A DNA stretch of 64,000 nt, taken from the NCBI GenBank assembly GCA_022764045.1, contig JALERU010000065.1:1-64000 (forward strand), in the 5' to 3' direction. Origin of the DNA: Clostridiales bacterium (GTDB lineage Bacteria > Bacillota > Clostridia > Oscillospirales > Oscillospiraceae). Positions 31,601-38,268 of the stretch are shown in pieces. Made by a program: the position numbers and the translations under genes. Numbering within the stretch: position 1 is the stretch's first letter; each line of letters opens with the position of its first letter. The notes below the pieces were generated by a model that was given only the letters and a program-made list of their open reading frames with translations, was not told where the DNA came from and made no database searches.

Positions 31601-33649
31601 CTGCGAGCCCTGGACGAGATCGCGCCCCAGGACTTTGTGGCGGGGATCTGGAAGGCCAGCCCGTCTACCTGGAAAAAAGTGAAGCAGTACGCCCCCATCG
31701 CCGTCTGGAAGGACTGGGGCTACTTCGACGCGGACACCGGGCGGCAGATGAAGTCCATCCTCTTTGGGGACGACAGCCGGCTGGCAAAGGTCAACAATGC
31801 CCTCATGGCCCCGGCGGGGGCCATGGATTCCCTGGCTTGGTCCCACCTGTGGAATTCTCTGGAGGCGGAGACCCGCCGGAAGCACAAGAACCTGGCCCCC
31901 GGCAGCGAGGCCTTTTACCAGAAAGTGGCCCAGCGGTTCCACCAGGTGATTGACCACAGCCAGGTGGTGGACGGCATCCTCCAGCGGTCCCAGATCATGC
32001 GCTCGGCGGACGGGGTGACGAAGATGGCCACCAGCTTTATGGCCGAGCCCACGAAGATCTATAACATGTTCACCACAGCGGCCTATGACCTACGCAAGGC
32101 CCAGGACCCCAAGGTCCGAAACCGCGCCCGGCGGAAGCTGGCCCGGACCACGGTCGCCCTGGTGGCCTCCTTTGCGGCCAACGCGGCGGCTCAGTCTTTG
32201 GTGGACGCCCTGCGGGACGACGACAAGGACGAGGAATACTGGGAGAAGTTCTTCCAGGCGTTCACAGGTTTGGAAGGGGACGAGGAGGGGAGGGGCCAAA
32301 AGCTCCTGGCTATGATCGGCGGAAACGCTGGGTCGGCGCTGAATCCCGGCACGTATGTTCCCTTTGTAAAGGATATCGTTTCCCTGGTCCAGGGCTATGA
32401 TGTCGGGCGGATGGACATGGAGAGCATCTCCCATGTGGTGGGCGCTGTAGGGTACTGCCTGAAAGCCTTCCGTGGCGAGGGGAAGATGACAAAGCAAAAC
32501 GCCTTGACGGTCCTGCTCGCGGAGGCCGCCCGCCTGGTGGGCGTGCCGGTGAGCAACCTGAAACGGGATGTGTTGGCGGCCTTTGATACCTGGCTGGTGG
32601 GTACCAAGAATTACAAGGGGCAGTACGCCATGGCGCGCTGGCTTTACCAGTTCACAGACAACAACAAGGGGATCTTCCTGGACATCGCCTACCTGGCATG
32701 GCGGGACGGGGATGAGGAGACCTATCTGCAAATCAGCCAGGACCTGATGGACCGCATGGACACCGACGGCCCGGCCATCGAAAAGGCCATGAAGACCCGG
32801 TATGCCAAGCAGGCGGAAAAGGACGCCGACTTCCGGCTGGACGAGGAAAAGATGGAGCGCCTTGGGGTGCTGCCCTCTTTCGGCGGGGAAGAGGAGGAAA
32901 AGGAGGCATCCTTTGACGCGGGAGATCTGAACGCCAGCCAGTATCACAGCTACAGTAAGCAGCGGGCGGAGCAGTACCGGAACCTGGAGCGCAGCGTGAC
33001 CAGCTCCCCCGCCTGGGCCAAGCTGGACGGGGAGACCCGGGGCAAGATCGTGGACACCATTTGGAAATACGCCGGAGAGTATGCCCTGGAGGACCAGTCC
33101 GGCGGCAAGTATGCTGTGGACAACAGTAAGCTCAAAAAGATCCGGGCGGCAGAGGAGGCGGGAATGGACGTGGCCTCTTACGTAATCGCCCTGACCGCAG
33201 CCGGCCAGGCGGAAGGGACCAAGACGGTGGACGGCGACACCATTAAAAATAGTAAGGCGGTGGCTGCCGTTCAGGCGGTGGACGCCCTAGGGCTGGACCT
33301 GCCGGAGGCAACCCGCCAGCGTCTGCTCCAGGACCTGGGAGTGAACCAGGAGGTGCGGGGCTATTCCGCCGAGGAACTGGCCCAGGCCCAGAGGGAGATT
33401 CAGGCCCAGGCCCAAGCCCCCAGCCGGTACGCCGCCCTGGGCGCTGGCCATGAGGAGACGGTGCGAAAATACGAGAGTTTTCTGGAACGTGTAGCATCCG
33501 ATGTGGGTGCCGACGGGAAGACCATTCGGGGCAGCAAGCAGAAGAAGATCATCCAGGAGATCCAAAGCTACCCCGGCCTGACCCGGGAGCAGCGGAGCGC
33601 CCTGTACCGCATGGAATACAGATCGGATGCAAACAACCCCTGGGCGTGA
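25667..33649 (+). CDS. Giant polyvalent virion protein with metallopeptidase and nuclease-like domains
   Basis: This 2,660-residue protein is of the large polyvalent type that phages inject with their DNA. Visible parts: charged N-terminus; alanine-rich membrane-like segment (about 400-475); a P/A/Q-rich linker (about 560-640); a zincin motif H808-E-L-T-H812 with likely third ligand E861 in MDEITADYAG; a segment at about 955-1100 (GTIRLSRRGIKDSMAHGIGR ... YDTYVFAGEVNI) resembling phage Barnase-EndoU-ColicinE5/RelE nuclease domains; long helices; and an LPD38-like region with QQPTSILRALDEI near 1970 and a hydrophobic helix near 2175. Domain names are from memory of the patterns. Confidence 0.85.
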   Translation: MPTKMSQKEIEARRKANATRKAAVEQQQAQKAQEKKETVQKAASALSQGAKNLRSAGPTAQNAPAKKTTKNHLLQGAIQQQRKGYTAKEVGQKLPSSVKNVIDRTYTAQRNANIKRAEEAMKRATDRRSKIAASHQLRQAKHTLSLADKQLSQDDQNKILRAREQWEQGEALKRRGDTQRGNALQEAAHYVAETARAGGGYSGGSSGQDYLLPDIGEAYHQLMTEEGKKSLRTQKRYYQLGQALGSRELMEAAHAAANAIRENPANYDRAAINAQLANIQTPKRYDAHGRSIYSPNMLETRAQASFFPAVGNQLAGSFLALKETAEDLVKVKGAKDRQRALEYLNRTETDPRKQAQYESGIIQAAADADYYANRQDPYSAAQELLAKAARQLEDVVAGMQTKGGKLLAQAVLSGAQMAPALAVSALASPAAGAAVMGLQAAGAKTGELRSRGVSAGQALARGLVSGGIEGATEKIPIGNLLKIVKGSGGATFLKNIAKQAGIEATEESASYALNFLADKAARDPEAQFSLAELAENAAVGAISGGAFGGLGSLGAAVNTPIQRRSAPAGETPAQAAVSQRASAQAAPVQEAPAARTEGTPQAKPAAPAAAPQTAAAQPKAVQLTQQGEARRAASLRQRATAPVSAGPLSLARAGQTLGESGRKALGVAYDGRGDRAAYFQGFAQVYNQALTGRAAGEIPAPRGLTDAQVLAAYSAGQNDRAASLARAKEAVQYATAQGKDAGLVYDDYVHGALDKGIAQEINTVAKQLGLRVEMVETVAGGAANAELQDGVVRLEKGNPNPVRALFGHELTHRVQELAPESYRAFRDFVMADPVYLEEVQRKLQDYAAQGMKLTQEAAMDEITADYAGMLIEDQDLLGQFIQANKADQSLLQRLWQAVKDLAAKVTGRHKANLEDAAALLEQAVGQASAQAERLAKQGRKAETSGRPQFSLKEKKEIHSEVLDKVKKELKTVQDNGVLKHLTGEEFSKGGQSLVQQVAGYFDQMGGQVARKDFGTIRLSRRGIKDSMAHGIGRKKAAAFAAVPEVLQDGIIVDRQENWKGRSYDTYVFAGEVNIAGQPNAVGVVVIRRNGDSRFYLHEVTTIEKGDTATFKTGATAEAARLPGDAVPPLQSEATSDKPAHEARDIVAASDPTNRIPQNQENSKAAEGENSGKFSLKTADGYLSAKLQEENKLLRERVDYWKGQTKRSSQATTDRKAVAKAARRLVREYGADLEAAEIQGDLQGLYDAMAGDKGLTYTQARAQAEAIAQRLVSSAVAKEDGMYQQYGDLRSYLRETTLTISEEGSHDIPDFSAFRQRNFGRMKISKGSTNVDQVYQELSALWPEFFDETREITPADQLEHIAQVMDQVYAVTEANPFQGYTRQAIAGAANEIMEGFFDLPQTKATFADRQAGKLDRAKAQGRQRLAAEREKKNAQLEALRQENRQRVQTAIARERQRREKELDRLKSAYRARDAVGRERRQVSQLRAKILRHTKALSKKLLSPNDQQHVPEGLRGAAARLLEAINLESPYTYDETGKRRKADGGSPTQRTQAFRQLRQAYRAIQQEGDAGLVIDPDLLDNLQEVEALGDVKLADMTPGQLTTVWNTIKAVEASISSANKLFGQARFETVLEAARGLEKDNAGRRDRGDYRGPVRAIDKLMNADMLTPESFFHRLGPTGEELFRMLRRAQDKHIQIMEEVQRSTQELVGKTDIRKLEKTVHRFTFGEKTLELTTGQIMSLRELMKRQQAAEHITVGGIRPEGVDKGIRRKAPAEAVKLTPEEIGEILDTLTQEEVKLADGLQQLMGGRLAQLGNEASLEVYGYEKFKEKNYFPIQVDSNQTKTDQVKDAAQATIAGRGFTKATRPHASSAVLVKDIFSVYADHVTDMATYRAWLGPMENLQRVFNFRFRDEAGQVTGTVKGLLRRIYGANGPAYWSKLTEDLNNGVHGTNDNPFGGLIGNYKASAIGANIRVFIQQPTSILRALDEIAPQDFVAGIWKASPSTWKKVKQYAPIAVWKDWGYFDADTGRQMKSILFGDDSRLAKVNNALMAPAGAMDSLAWSHLWNSLEAETRRKHKNLAPGSEAFYQKVAQRFHQVIDHSQVVDGILQRSQIMRSADGVTKMATSFMAEPTKIYNMFTTAAYDLRKAQDPKVRNRARRKLARTTVALVASFAANAAAQSLVDALRDDDKDEEYWEKFFQAFTGLEGDEEGRGQKLLAMIGGNAGSALNPGTYVPFVKDIVSLVQGYDVGRMDMESISHVVGAVGYCLKAFRGEGKMTKQNALTVLLAEAARLVGVPVSNLKRDVLAAFDTWLVGTKNYKGQYAMARWLYQFTDNNKGIFLDIAYLAWRDGDEETYLQISQDLMDRMDTDGPAIEKAMKTRYAKQAEKDADFRLDEEKMERLGVLPSFGGEEEEKEASFDAGDLNASQYHSYSKQRAEQYRNLERSVTSSPAWAKLDGETRGKIVDTIWKYAGEYALEDQSGGKYAVDNSKLKKIRAAEEAGMDVASYVIALTAAGQAEGTKTVDGDTIKNSKAVAAVQAVDALGLDLPEATRQRLLQDLGVNQEVRGYSAEELAQAQREIQAQAQAPSRYAALGAGHEETVRKYESFLERVASDVGADGKTIRGSKQKKIIQEIQSYPGLTREQRSALYRMEYRSDANNPWA

Positions 33650-33654
33650 GAAAA

Positions 33655-33683
33655 AGGGTGGGAGAGATCCCGCCCTCTTTTTC
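33655..33683 (+). terminator. Terminator after the polyvalent gene
   Basis: AGGGTGGGA (33655-33663) pairs with TCCCGCCCT (33668-33676) with a GAGA loop and one G-T pair, followed by CTTTTTC. It ends the structural operon six bases after its stop codon, immediately before the late-promoter-like motif of the lysis genes. Confidence 0.75.
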
Positions 33684-33700
33684 AAAATTTTCCGGGATCT

Positions 33701-33733
33701 GGGGGCGAAGACAGTGGCCGGCCCTGCTATGCT
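33701..33733 (+). promoter_or_regulatory. Candidate phage late promoter, copy 3 (upstream of lysis genes)
   Basis: GGGGGCGAA (33701-33709), exactly 15 bases, then TGCTATGCT (33725-33733), the best extended -10 of the three copies. Downstream bases GGAGGGAGAAAG also resemble copy 1 (GGAGGGTGAAGA). It sits between a terminator and the lysis cassette. Confidence 0.68.
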
Positions 33734-33756
33734 GGAGGGAGAAAGGAGGAGGTGCC

Positions 33757-34011
33757 ATGCACGAAACGCTTTTGGTGGCCATCGTCACCGGCGGGGTGAG
33801 CCTGGCGGTTTGCCTGCTGAACAATTATTTTCAACAGGGCAAGACCCGGGCCCTATTGGAATACAAGCTGGACGAGCTCACCGACCGGGTGAACAAGCAC
33901 AACAACCTGGTGGAGCGGACCTACCGCCTGGAGGAGGAGGTCCATATCCACGGGGAAAAAATCAAGGTCGCCAACCATCGGATCGACGACCTGGAAAGGA
34001 GCACAGAATGA
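33757..34011 (+). CDS. Membrane-anchored coiled-coil protein, XhlA-like lysis factor
   Basis: It encodes 84 residues: one N-terminal membrane span (LLVAIVTGGVSLAVCLLNNYF, residues ~5-25), then a coiled coil (YKLDELTDRVNKHNNLVERT) ending VANHRIDDLERS. The layout matches phage XhlA/haemolysin-type proteins encoded next to holins, which help lysis, though orientation is reversed from classical XhlA, whose span is C-terminal. AGGAGG precedes ATG 33757. The stop overlaps the holin start by four bases. Confidence 0.65.
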   Translation: MHETLLVAIVTGGVSLAVCLLNNYFQQGKTRALLEYKLDELTDRVNKHNNLVERTYRLEEEVHIHGEKIKVANHRIDDLERSTE

Positions 34012-34220
34012 GCGAACAGACAAAGAAGTGGTGGAAGGCCGCCGGGGTGCGGGCGGTGAAGACCATGGCCCAGACGGCAGTGGCCACCATCGGCGCGGCG
34101 GCGGTGCTGTCGGCGGTGGAGTGGCCGGTGGTGGTGTCGGCCTCGGTGCTGGCCGGAGTGCTGTCTCTGCTGACCAGCGTGGCTGGGCTGCCGGAGGTGG
34201 AGCAAGTGGCCGGCAAGTGA
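34008..34220 (+). CDS. Holin (phage r1t-type)
   Basis: This 70-residue protein has a basic, tryptophan-containing N-terminus (MSEQTKKWWKAAGVRAVKTM) followed by two hydrophobic segments (AQTAVATIGAAAVLSAVEW and VVVSASVLAGVLSLLTSVAG), the pattern of small r1t-family holins. It would form membrane lesions that release the endolysin and set lysis timing. GAAAGGAG precedes the ATG, which overlaps the previous stop. Confidence 0.82.
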   Translation: MSEQTKKWWKAAGVRAVKTMAQTAVATIGAAAVLSAVEWPVVVSASVLAGVLSLLTSVAGLPEVEQVAGK

Positions 34221-34221
34221 A

Positions 34222-34278
34222 AACCTTGTTTGAATCCGTGAACTTCAGTCAAGGTCCCATCGAGATTCAAACAAGGTT
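34222..34278. other. Long inverted repeat between holin and lysis accessory gene
   Basis: AACCTTGTTTGAAT (34222-34235) is repeated as a perfect inverted copy ATTCAAACAAGGTT (34265-34278), with a 29-base loop, starting one base after the holin stop. There is no T-run afterwards, so it is not a typical intrinsic terminator. It could be a processing or stability stem in the lysis mRNA, or a protein-binding dyad. Confidence 0.6.
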
Positions 34279-34324
34279 ATGTGAGCGAATTTGAGTTTTG
34301 TAATAAGAAAGCGAGGAAAACAGC

Positions 34325-34528
34325 ATGAAGAACAACCGATTTTACCAGCACCGGATGGCCATCAAGGCCCTGTGCGACAAGAAGGATGTGACCGTGGACG
34401 TGGGCTCCCGCATGTATGCCCATGACCGGGGTTGGGCCAACTACACGAAGGAACTGAATGAGTGGGACGCCCTGTGCGTGAAGTACATGCGCGCCAAGGA
34501 CAAGGGCTTGGCGGACCTGTTCAAGTGA
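34325..34528 (+). CDS. Small hypothetical protein in lysis cassette
   Basis: It encodes 67 residues (MKNNRFYQHRMAIKALCDKK...), basic and soluble, with no membrane segment or signal peptide. GCGAGGAAAAC upstream is a modest ribosome binding site. It lies between the holin and the endolysin and ends two bases before a GTG and seven-odd bases before the ATG that could start the endolysin, so it may be translationally coupled to it. The family is unknown. Confidence 0.65.
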   Translation: MKNNRFYQHRMAIKALCDKKDVTVDVGSRMYAHDRGWANYTKELNEWDALCVKYMRAKDKGLADLFK

Positions 34529-34530
34529 GC

Positions 34531-35352
34531 ATGGGTGTCAACATCATCAAAGCGACCGCCGCCACCAACACAACCCCATTGGCAGGTCGGAGCATCCGGT
34601 ACATCGTGATCCACTACACCGCAGGTACCACCAGCAGGGCAGGCTCGGCAAAGAATGTGGCCGCCATGTTTGGCAGGGGCACAGTGACCGGCAGCGCAGA
34701 CTTTATCGTGGATGATACCACCATCGTCCAGTACAATCCAGATCCCAAGAACCGATACACCTGGGCTGTCGGTGGCAACAAGTACAACACCAAAGGCGGT
34801 TCTCTGTACGGCGTGGCAAAAAACGCGAACACCGTCAGCATTGAGATCTGCTCCACCAACACCACCAACGCCAAAGCCCCGGCAAATGATAAGGCCTGGT
34901 CCTTCACCGCCGCTGCTGTGGACAGGGCTGTAGAGCTGACCAGGTACCTCATGCAGCTCTACCACATCGACGCCGCCCACGTCATCCGACACTACGACGT
35001 CAACGGCAAGCAGTGCCCGGGCATCATCGGCTGGAACGCCGACACCGGCAGTGAAGAGAAGTGGAAAGTATTTAAGGCCCGTCTCACCGAGGCAAGCACA
35101 AGGATACCTGAACAGGAGGAACTGGACATGACTATCGACCAGCTGATCGAGCAGATGACCGACGAGCAGGCCTACCGTCTGATGGAGAAAGCCGAGCGCT
35201 ACGTGGGCTCTCTCGCGGAACCCGATTGGAGCAAGCAGGAAGGTCACTGGCATCGGGCCACCGCCGCCGGCGTGGTGGACGGCACCGCCCCGGAGCGACC
35301 CATGAAGCGCTGCGAGGTGGTGGCCGTGCTGGGCCGCAAGGGCCTGCTGTGA
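34531..35352 (+). CDS. Endolysin: N-acetylmuramoyl-L-alanine amidase
   Basis: This 273-residue protein has an Amidase_2 (PGRP-like) catalytic domain at residues ~1-180: RYIVIHYTAG supplies the first zinc histidine, and HVIRHYDVNGKQCPG the second histidine and the cysteine ligand. It cuts the lactyl-peptide bond of host peptidoglycan. The last ~75 residues form a separate small domain (EGHWHRATAAGVVDGTAPER-P) found at the end of other clostridial phage lysins, probably for wall binding. No signal peptide, so release depends on the holin. ATG 34531 or GTG 34525 are both possible starts. Confidence 0.9.
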   Translation: MGVNIIKATAATNTTPLAGRSIRYIVIHYTAGTTSRAGSAKNVAAMFGRGTVTGSADFIVDDTTIVQYNPDPKNRYTWAVGGNKYNTKGGSLYGVAKNANTVSIEICSTNTTNAKAPANDKAWSFTAAAVDRAVELTRYLMQLYHIDAAHVIRHYDVNGKQCPGIIGWNADTGSEEKWKVFKARLTEASTRIPEQEELDMTIDQLIEQMTDEQAYRLMEKAERYVGSLAEPDWSKQEGHWHRATAAGVVDGTAPERPMKRCEVVAVLGRKGLL

Positions 35353-35449
35353 GTTCCCTTTTTTTACAGGATTTCTACAGGATTCCCACTATTTTTCACG
35401 ATTCCTCCCAAGACTGTTTAAGACAGCCGAAAACCCTTGATACACAAAG

Positions 35450-35486
35450 AAAAAAGCCCTGATCCGTTGAGGATCAAGGCTTTTTT
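35450..35486. terminator. Bidirectional terminator between prophage and tRNA genes
   Basis: AAAAAAGCC-c-TGATCC (35450-35465) pairs with GGATCA-a-GGCTTTTTT (35471-35486). With an A-run on one side and a T-run on the other it can stop both the + strand lysis transcript and the minus-strand tRNA transcript. The tRNA 3' end begins four bases later. Confidence 0.8.
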
Positions 35487-35489
35487 GTT

Positions 35490-35581
35490 TGGCGGAGAAG
35501 GAGGGATTTGAACCCTCGCGACGCTCAACACGCCCTACTCCCTTAGCAGGGGAGCCCCTTCGGCCACTTGGGTACTTCTCC
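35490..35581 (-). tRNA. tRNA-Ser (GCT)
   Basis: The minus strand folds as a class II tRNA: acceptor GGAGAAG/CTTCTCC, discriminator G and encoded CCA, anticodon loop CTGCTAA inside CTCCC/GGGAG giving anticodon GCT, a long variable arm, and T arm GAGGG-TTCAAAT-CCCTC. About 92 nt. Its 3' end faces the prophage, which makes it a candidate integration target. Confidence 0.93.
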
Positions 35582-35612
35582 AAGTCCGAATGAATCGGTT
35601 CGATAGAAAAAA

Positions 35613-35699
35613 TGGCGGAGAGAGTGGGATTCGAACCCACGGCCCTTTCGGGTCACTGGTTTTCAAGACCAGCTCCTTAAACCGCTCGGACATCTCTCC
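35613..35699 (-). tRNA. tRNA-Ser (TGA)
   Basis: Minus strand: acceptor GGAGAGA/TCTCTCC, anticodon arm CTGGT-CTTGAAA-ACCAG with anticodon TGA, long variable arm GACCCGAAAGGGC, T arm GTGGG-TTCGAAT-CCCAC, encoded CCA. About 87 nt. It is transcribed first, ahead of tRNA-Ser(GCT). Confidence 0.94.
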
Positions 35700-35732
35700 G
35701 TGTGAAGTAGGCCCCGGTTAGATGCGTTAATT

Positions 35733-35761
35733 ATATTATCACACGAAATCTATATTGTCAA
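35733..35761 (-). promoter_or_regulatory. Promoter of the tRNA-Ser pair
   Basis: On the minus strand: TTGACA (complement of 35756-35761), a 17-base spacer, TAATAT (complement of 35733-35738). It lies about 25 bases upstream of the first tRNA and is close to consensus, as expected for stable RNA genes. Confidence 0.85.
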
Positions 35762-36102
35762 CCATAAAACCAAAAAAGTTTAATAGAAAATTTTTAGGAC
35801 AGGAGACGCAGAAATTACAATATCTGGATAATTTAGGAAATCGCTGGCATTCTTGGGTTTGAACGATGGAAGATACTGGAATTCCAGTCGGAACACAGAT
35901 ATTTTATGGAAAAAAGAAATTAAACTTTTCGACCTTATTTCGCGCATTTTATACGGAAAATAACCGTTTTTAGAGTAAAAGCAAACAAAAATGTAGAGTA
36001 TTGTCGAAATATGACGAACGATTTTTCTTTGCAAGGAAGATTTTTGACATTACAATAAAACTACAAAAGGTTACAAAATGAAATATTTAGGAGGCAAGAG
36101 AA
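35762..36102. other. AT-rich intergenic region, no gene supported
   Basis: About 340 bases of strongly AT-rich sequence separate the tRNA promoter from the DUF6514 gene. A minus-strand open frame of 84 codons exists (35780-36034) but has no ribosome binding site and a composition typical of random AT-rich sequence. TTGACA at 36045-36050 could be the -35 of a promoter for the gene at 36103, with a poor -10. Confidence 0.5.
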
Positions 36103-36372
36103 ATGAGAGAGCTTTTCTGTGGTCAAATAGATCTCAGTAACCAGATCGGCCGACCAATGACTTGCGAGTATCGGATTTTGATCCGAACGCTTCCACCGCC
36201 TGTATGCTGCGAAAGCTATGGCATCAGCGTCACGATGGCACAGACAGGGGAGCGGGAAGACATCCCAGACATCACGGTCCAAGCAGAAAGAATTGAGCAT
36301 TTGGCGCGCCTGCTGGTGAATGGAGCCGTGACACCTTGCACATTGAGAGAGATTGTGGAAGACTGGCTGTAA
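36103..36372 (+). CDS. DUF6514 family protein
   Basis: This 89-residue protein (MRELFCGQIDLSNQIGRPMT ... SYGISVTM ... VTPCTLREIVEDWL) fits the DUF6514 pattern, a small cytosolic family common in Oscillospiraceae and relatives: an N-terminal beta segment, the SYG motif, and a helical C-terminus ending in E-D-W-L. AGGAGGC precedes ATG 36103. No function is known for the family. The next gene begins about 85 bases downstream. Confidence 0.78.
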   Translation: MRELFCGQIDLSNQIGRPMTCEYRILIRTLPPPVCCESYGISVTMAQTGEREDIPDITVQAERIEHLARLLVNGAVTPCTLREIVEDWL

Positions 36373-36457
36373 GAAAAAGAGCGGGAAAGGAAGTGACCGA
36401 ACGGAACACAAACGCGTAAACTGGATCAGACCAATCTTTATGCTGGGAGGACAGGAT

Positions 36458-37546
36458 ATGTCAGACTTCGCACATGGGATCCAGTTTTTTTTAGGGGCGA
36501 ATTCCGCCAGCGGATTTTCGTCGCTTTATAAACAATGGGTGGACCAGGCAGAGCTTCAGGCCTTTTACGCCATCAAAGGAGGCGCTGGCTGCGGAAAATC
36601 CACGCTGATGAGTCGGGTGGCCCAGGGCGTGGAGGCGGCAGGCTATTCCGTGGAGTACATCCGCTGCTCGGGAGATCCCGATTCTTTGGACGGCATCTAT
36701 ATTCCCGGGAAGGACGTGGCTCTGGCCGACGGCACTTCACCTCACGTGTTGGACCCCGAGTACACCGGGGCCACAGGTCACTATGTAGACCTTGGGATTG
36801 GCTATGACCGAAAGGCTTTGTTTGCCATGCGGGGAGAGATCATCGCCGCATGCAAAGCCTATCGGGCCTGCTATCCTGAGGCATACCGCTGCATTGGCGG
36901 CGCCATGGAGAGCCGGCGCCGGGGAAGCGCCCTGCTTCACACCGAGGAAACGCTGGTGAAAACCGAAAAAAGGGCGGCCGGAATTCTGGCCAAGGAGCTG
37001 AAAACCCAACGACCTCTGCCGGGCAGACGGAGACGCCGCTTTCTGGGCGGACCGACCTGTCAGGGGCGAATCCTTTTGGAGAACACCATTGGTTCCCTGT
37101 GTGAACGGGGTTATGAAATCCGGGATGACTGCGGGCTCTCCGGCGTCCTCCTGGCGGATTTGGAGAAAGGCTTTCTGGCAGGCGGCTATGATGTCATCTC
37201 CTGCCCCTGTCCGGAGTGGCCCAGCCGCTTAGAGCATCTGCTAATTCCGGAAAAATCCCTGGCCTTTGTGACCGGCCCCCTGGCAGAAAAGGAAGGCTTC
37301 CGTACCATTCGCACCGAGAGCTTGGTGGAAAAATCGGTCTGGCAGGAAAACCGCAGCTTCCTGCGGCTGTCCAACCGGGTGGCAGAGGAGCTGATGGAGG
37401 AAGGCCTGGAACATTTGGCCAAGGCCAAAGCCTGTCACGACGTGTTGGAGGAGCTCTACCACCCCCACGTGGATTTCCACTATGGGGAGGAGCAGACAGA
37501 GCGGCTTTTGCAGGAAATTCTGGCGCTGCCGGACCGACAGGGATAA
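36458..37546 (+). CDS. P-loop ATPase, PRK06851-like
   Basis: This 362-residue protein has Walker A GGAGCGKST near residue 40, and the strongly conserved continuation CSGDPDSLDGIYIPGKDVAL-ADGTSPHVLDP, which I recognise from the PRK06851 group of uncharacterised clostridial ATPases. A second, weaker P-loop-like domain would occupy the C-terminal half (TCQGRILLENTIGSLCERGY). ATG 36458 follows GGGAGGACAGG. Its role is unknown; spore or stress functions have been suggested for relatives only by phylogenetic distribution. Confidence 0.8.
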   Translation: MSDFAHGIQFFLGANSASGFSSLYKQWVDQAELQAFYAIKGGAGCGKSTLMSRVAQGVEAAGYSVEYIRCSGDPDSLDGIYIPGKDVALADGTSPHVLDPEYTGATGHYVDLGIGYDRKALFAMRGEIIAACKAYRACYPEAYRCIGGAMESRRRGSALLHTEETLVKTEKRAAGILAKELKTQRPLPGRRRRRFLGGPTCQGRILLENTIGSLCERGYEIRDDCGLSGVLLADLEKGFLAGGYDVISCPCPEWPSRLEHLLIPEKSLAFVTGPLAEKEGFRTIRTESLVEKSVWQENRSFLRLSNRVAEELMEEGLEHLAKAKACHDVLEELYHPHVDFHYGEEQTERLLQEILALPDRQG

Positions 37547-37631
37547 GATTCCCTTGCTTCCGACCAGGTCCTGTGCTAAAATAGGGCACAATTTGGTACG
37601 GAAAGAAGATGGTGGTTTGAACCCCCTGTCA

Positions 37632-38180
37632 ATGGCGGAGCTTGGCGTTCTGGACTGGATTCAGCTCCATTTCCACAGCGACTTTTTTGACCTTGCGATG
37701 CCTTTTTTCACAAGTTTGGGAGACAACGGTTTCCTTTGGATTCTGCTGGGTGTGCTCCTTTTGATCTTTGCGAGGAAGGAGCGGTCTACCGGCGGCCAAC
37801 TGCTGCTGTCTTTGGTATTCAGTTTTGTGATTTGCAATCTGATCCTAAAAAACGCGGTGGACCGGATTCGACCCTGTGACCTGAACACAGCGGTGGCGCT
37901 GCTGGTGCAGCGGCCGCCAGATCCTTCCTTTCCTTCGGGACACACCTCGGCTTCTTTTGCCGCGGTAACGGTCCTCTTTCGGAACTGTTGGAAAGGGCGG
38001 TGGGTTGCCTTGGTTCTGGCAATCCTAATCGCGTTTTCCCGCCTGTATCTCTACGTCCATTTTCCCACGGACGTTTTGGGCGGACTTCTGACCGGGCTGC
38101 TGAGCGGCTGGCTGGCGGTTATCCTCTGGCGAAAATGGGAATCCTCTCGAAGGCTGCCGCCCCCGAAAGCCATGGGATGA
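37632..38180 (+). CDS. PAP2-type membrane phosphatase
   Basis: This 182-residue integral membrane protein carries the three lipid-phosphatase motifs: KNAVDRIRPC near residue 75, PSFPSGHTSASF near residue 100 and SRLYLYVHFPTDVLGG near residue 140, with the catalytic histidines in GHT and VHFPTD. About five membrane spans are visible. Such enzymes dephosphorylate phosphatidic acid, phosphatidylglycerophosphate or undecaprenyl pyrophosphate; the substrate cannot be told here. ATG 37632 lacks a good ribosome binding site; TTG 37617 (LNPLS-M) is the alternative. Confidence 0.88.
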   Translation: MAELGVLDWIQLHFHSDFFDLAMPFFTSLGDNGFLWILLGVLLLIFARKERSTGGQLLLSLVFSFVICNLILKNAVDRIRPCDLNTAVALLVQRPPDPSFPSGHTSASFAAVTVLFRNCWKGRWVALVLAILIAFSRLYLYVHFPTDVLGGLLTGLLSGWLAVILWRKWESSRRLPPPKAMG

Positions 38181-38228
38181 GCCTGGGAAAAAAGCGGGAT
38201 AAATCTAAAAAATGAGAGATAAGAGAAG

Positions 38229-38262
38229 GGCCGGGGTGCTGTTGTTTGAAGCCCCCGGCCCT
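38229..38262 (-). terminator. Terminator of proC
   Basis: GGGCCGGGG (38229-38237) pairs with CCCCCGGCCC (38253-38262); on the minus strand the stem is followed by TTCTCTTATCTC. It lies six bases past the proC stop and may also stop the PAP2 transcript from the other side. Confidence 0.6.
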
Positions 38263-38268
38263 GTCTGT

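Noticed and set aside
29057-31957. 966-codon open frame on the minus strand inside the polyvalent gene
   Set aside because: It is antisense to a long GC-rich gene with strong codon bias, which opens opposite frames by chance. No ribosome binding site or family motif; composition is that of a shadow frame.
35780-36034. 84-codon minus-strand ORF near the tRNA genes
   Set aside because: AT-rich, without ribosome binding site, and with the residue mix (F, I, Y, K, S) of translated random AT-rich DNA.
36458-37546. A phage origin for the P-loop ATPase because it is near the prophage
   Set aside because: It lies beyond the tRNA genes and bidirectional terminator, has host-like composition and matches a chromosomal clostridial family.
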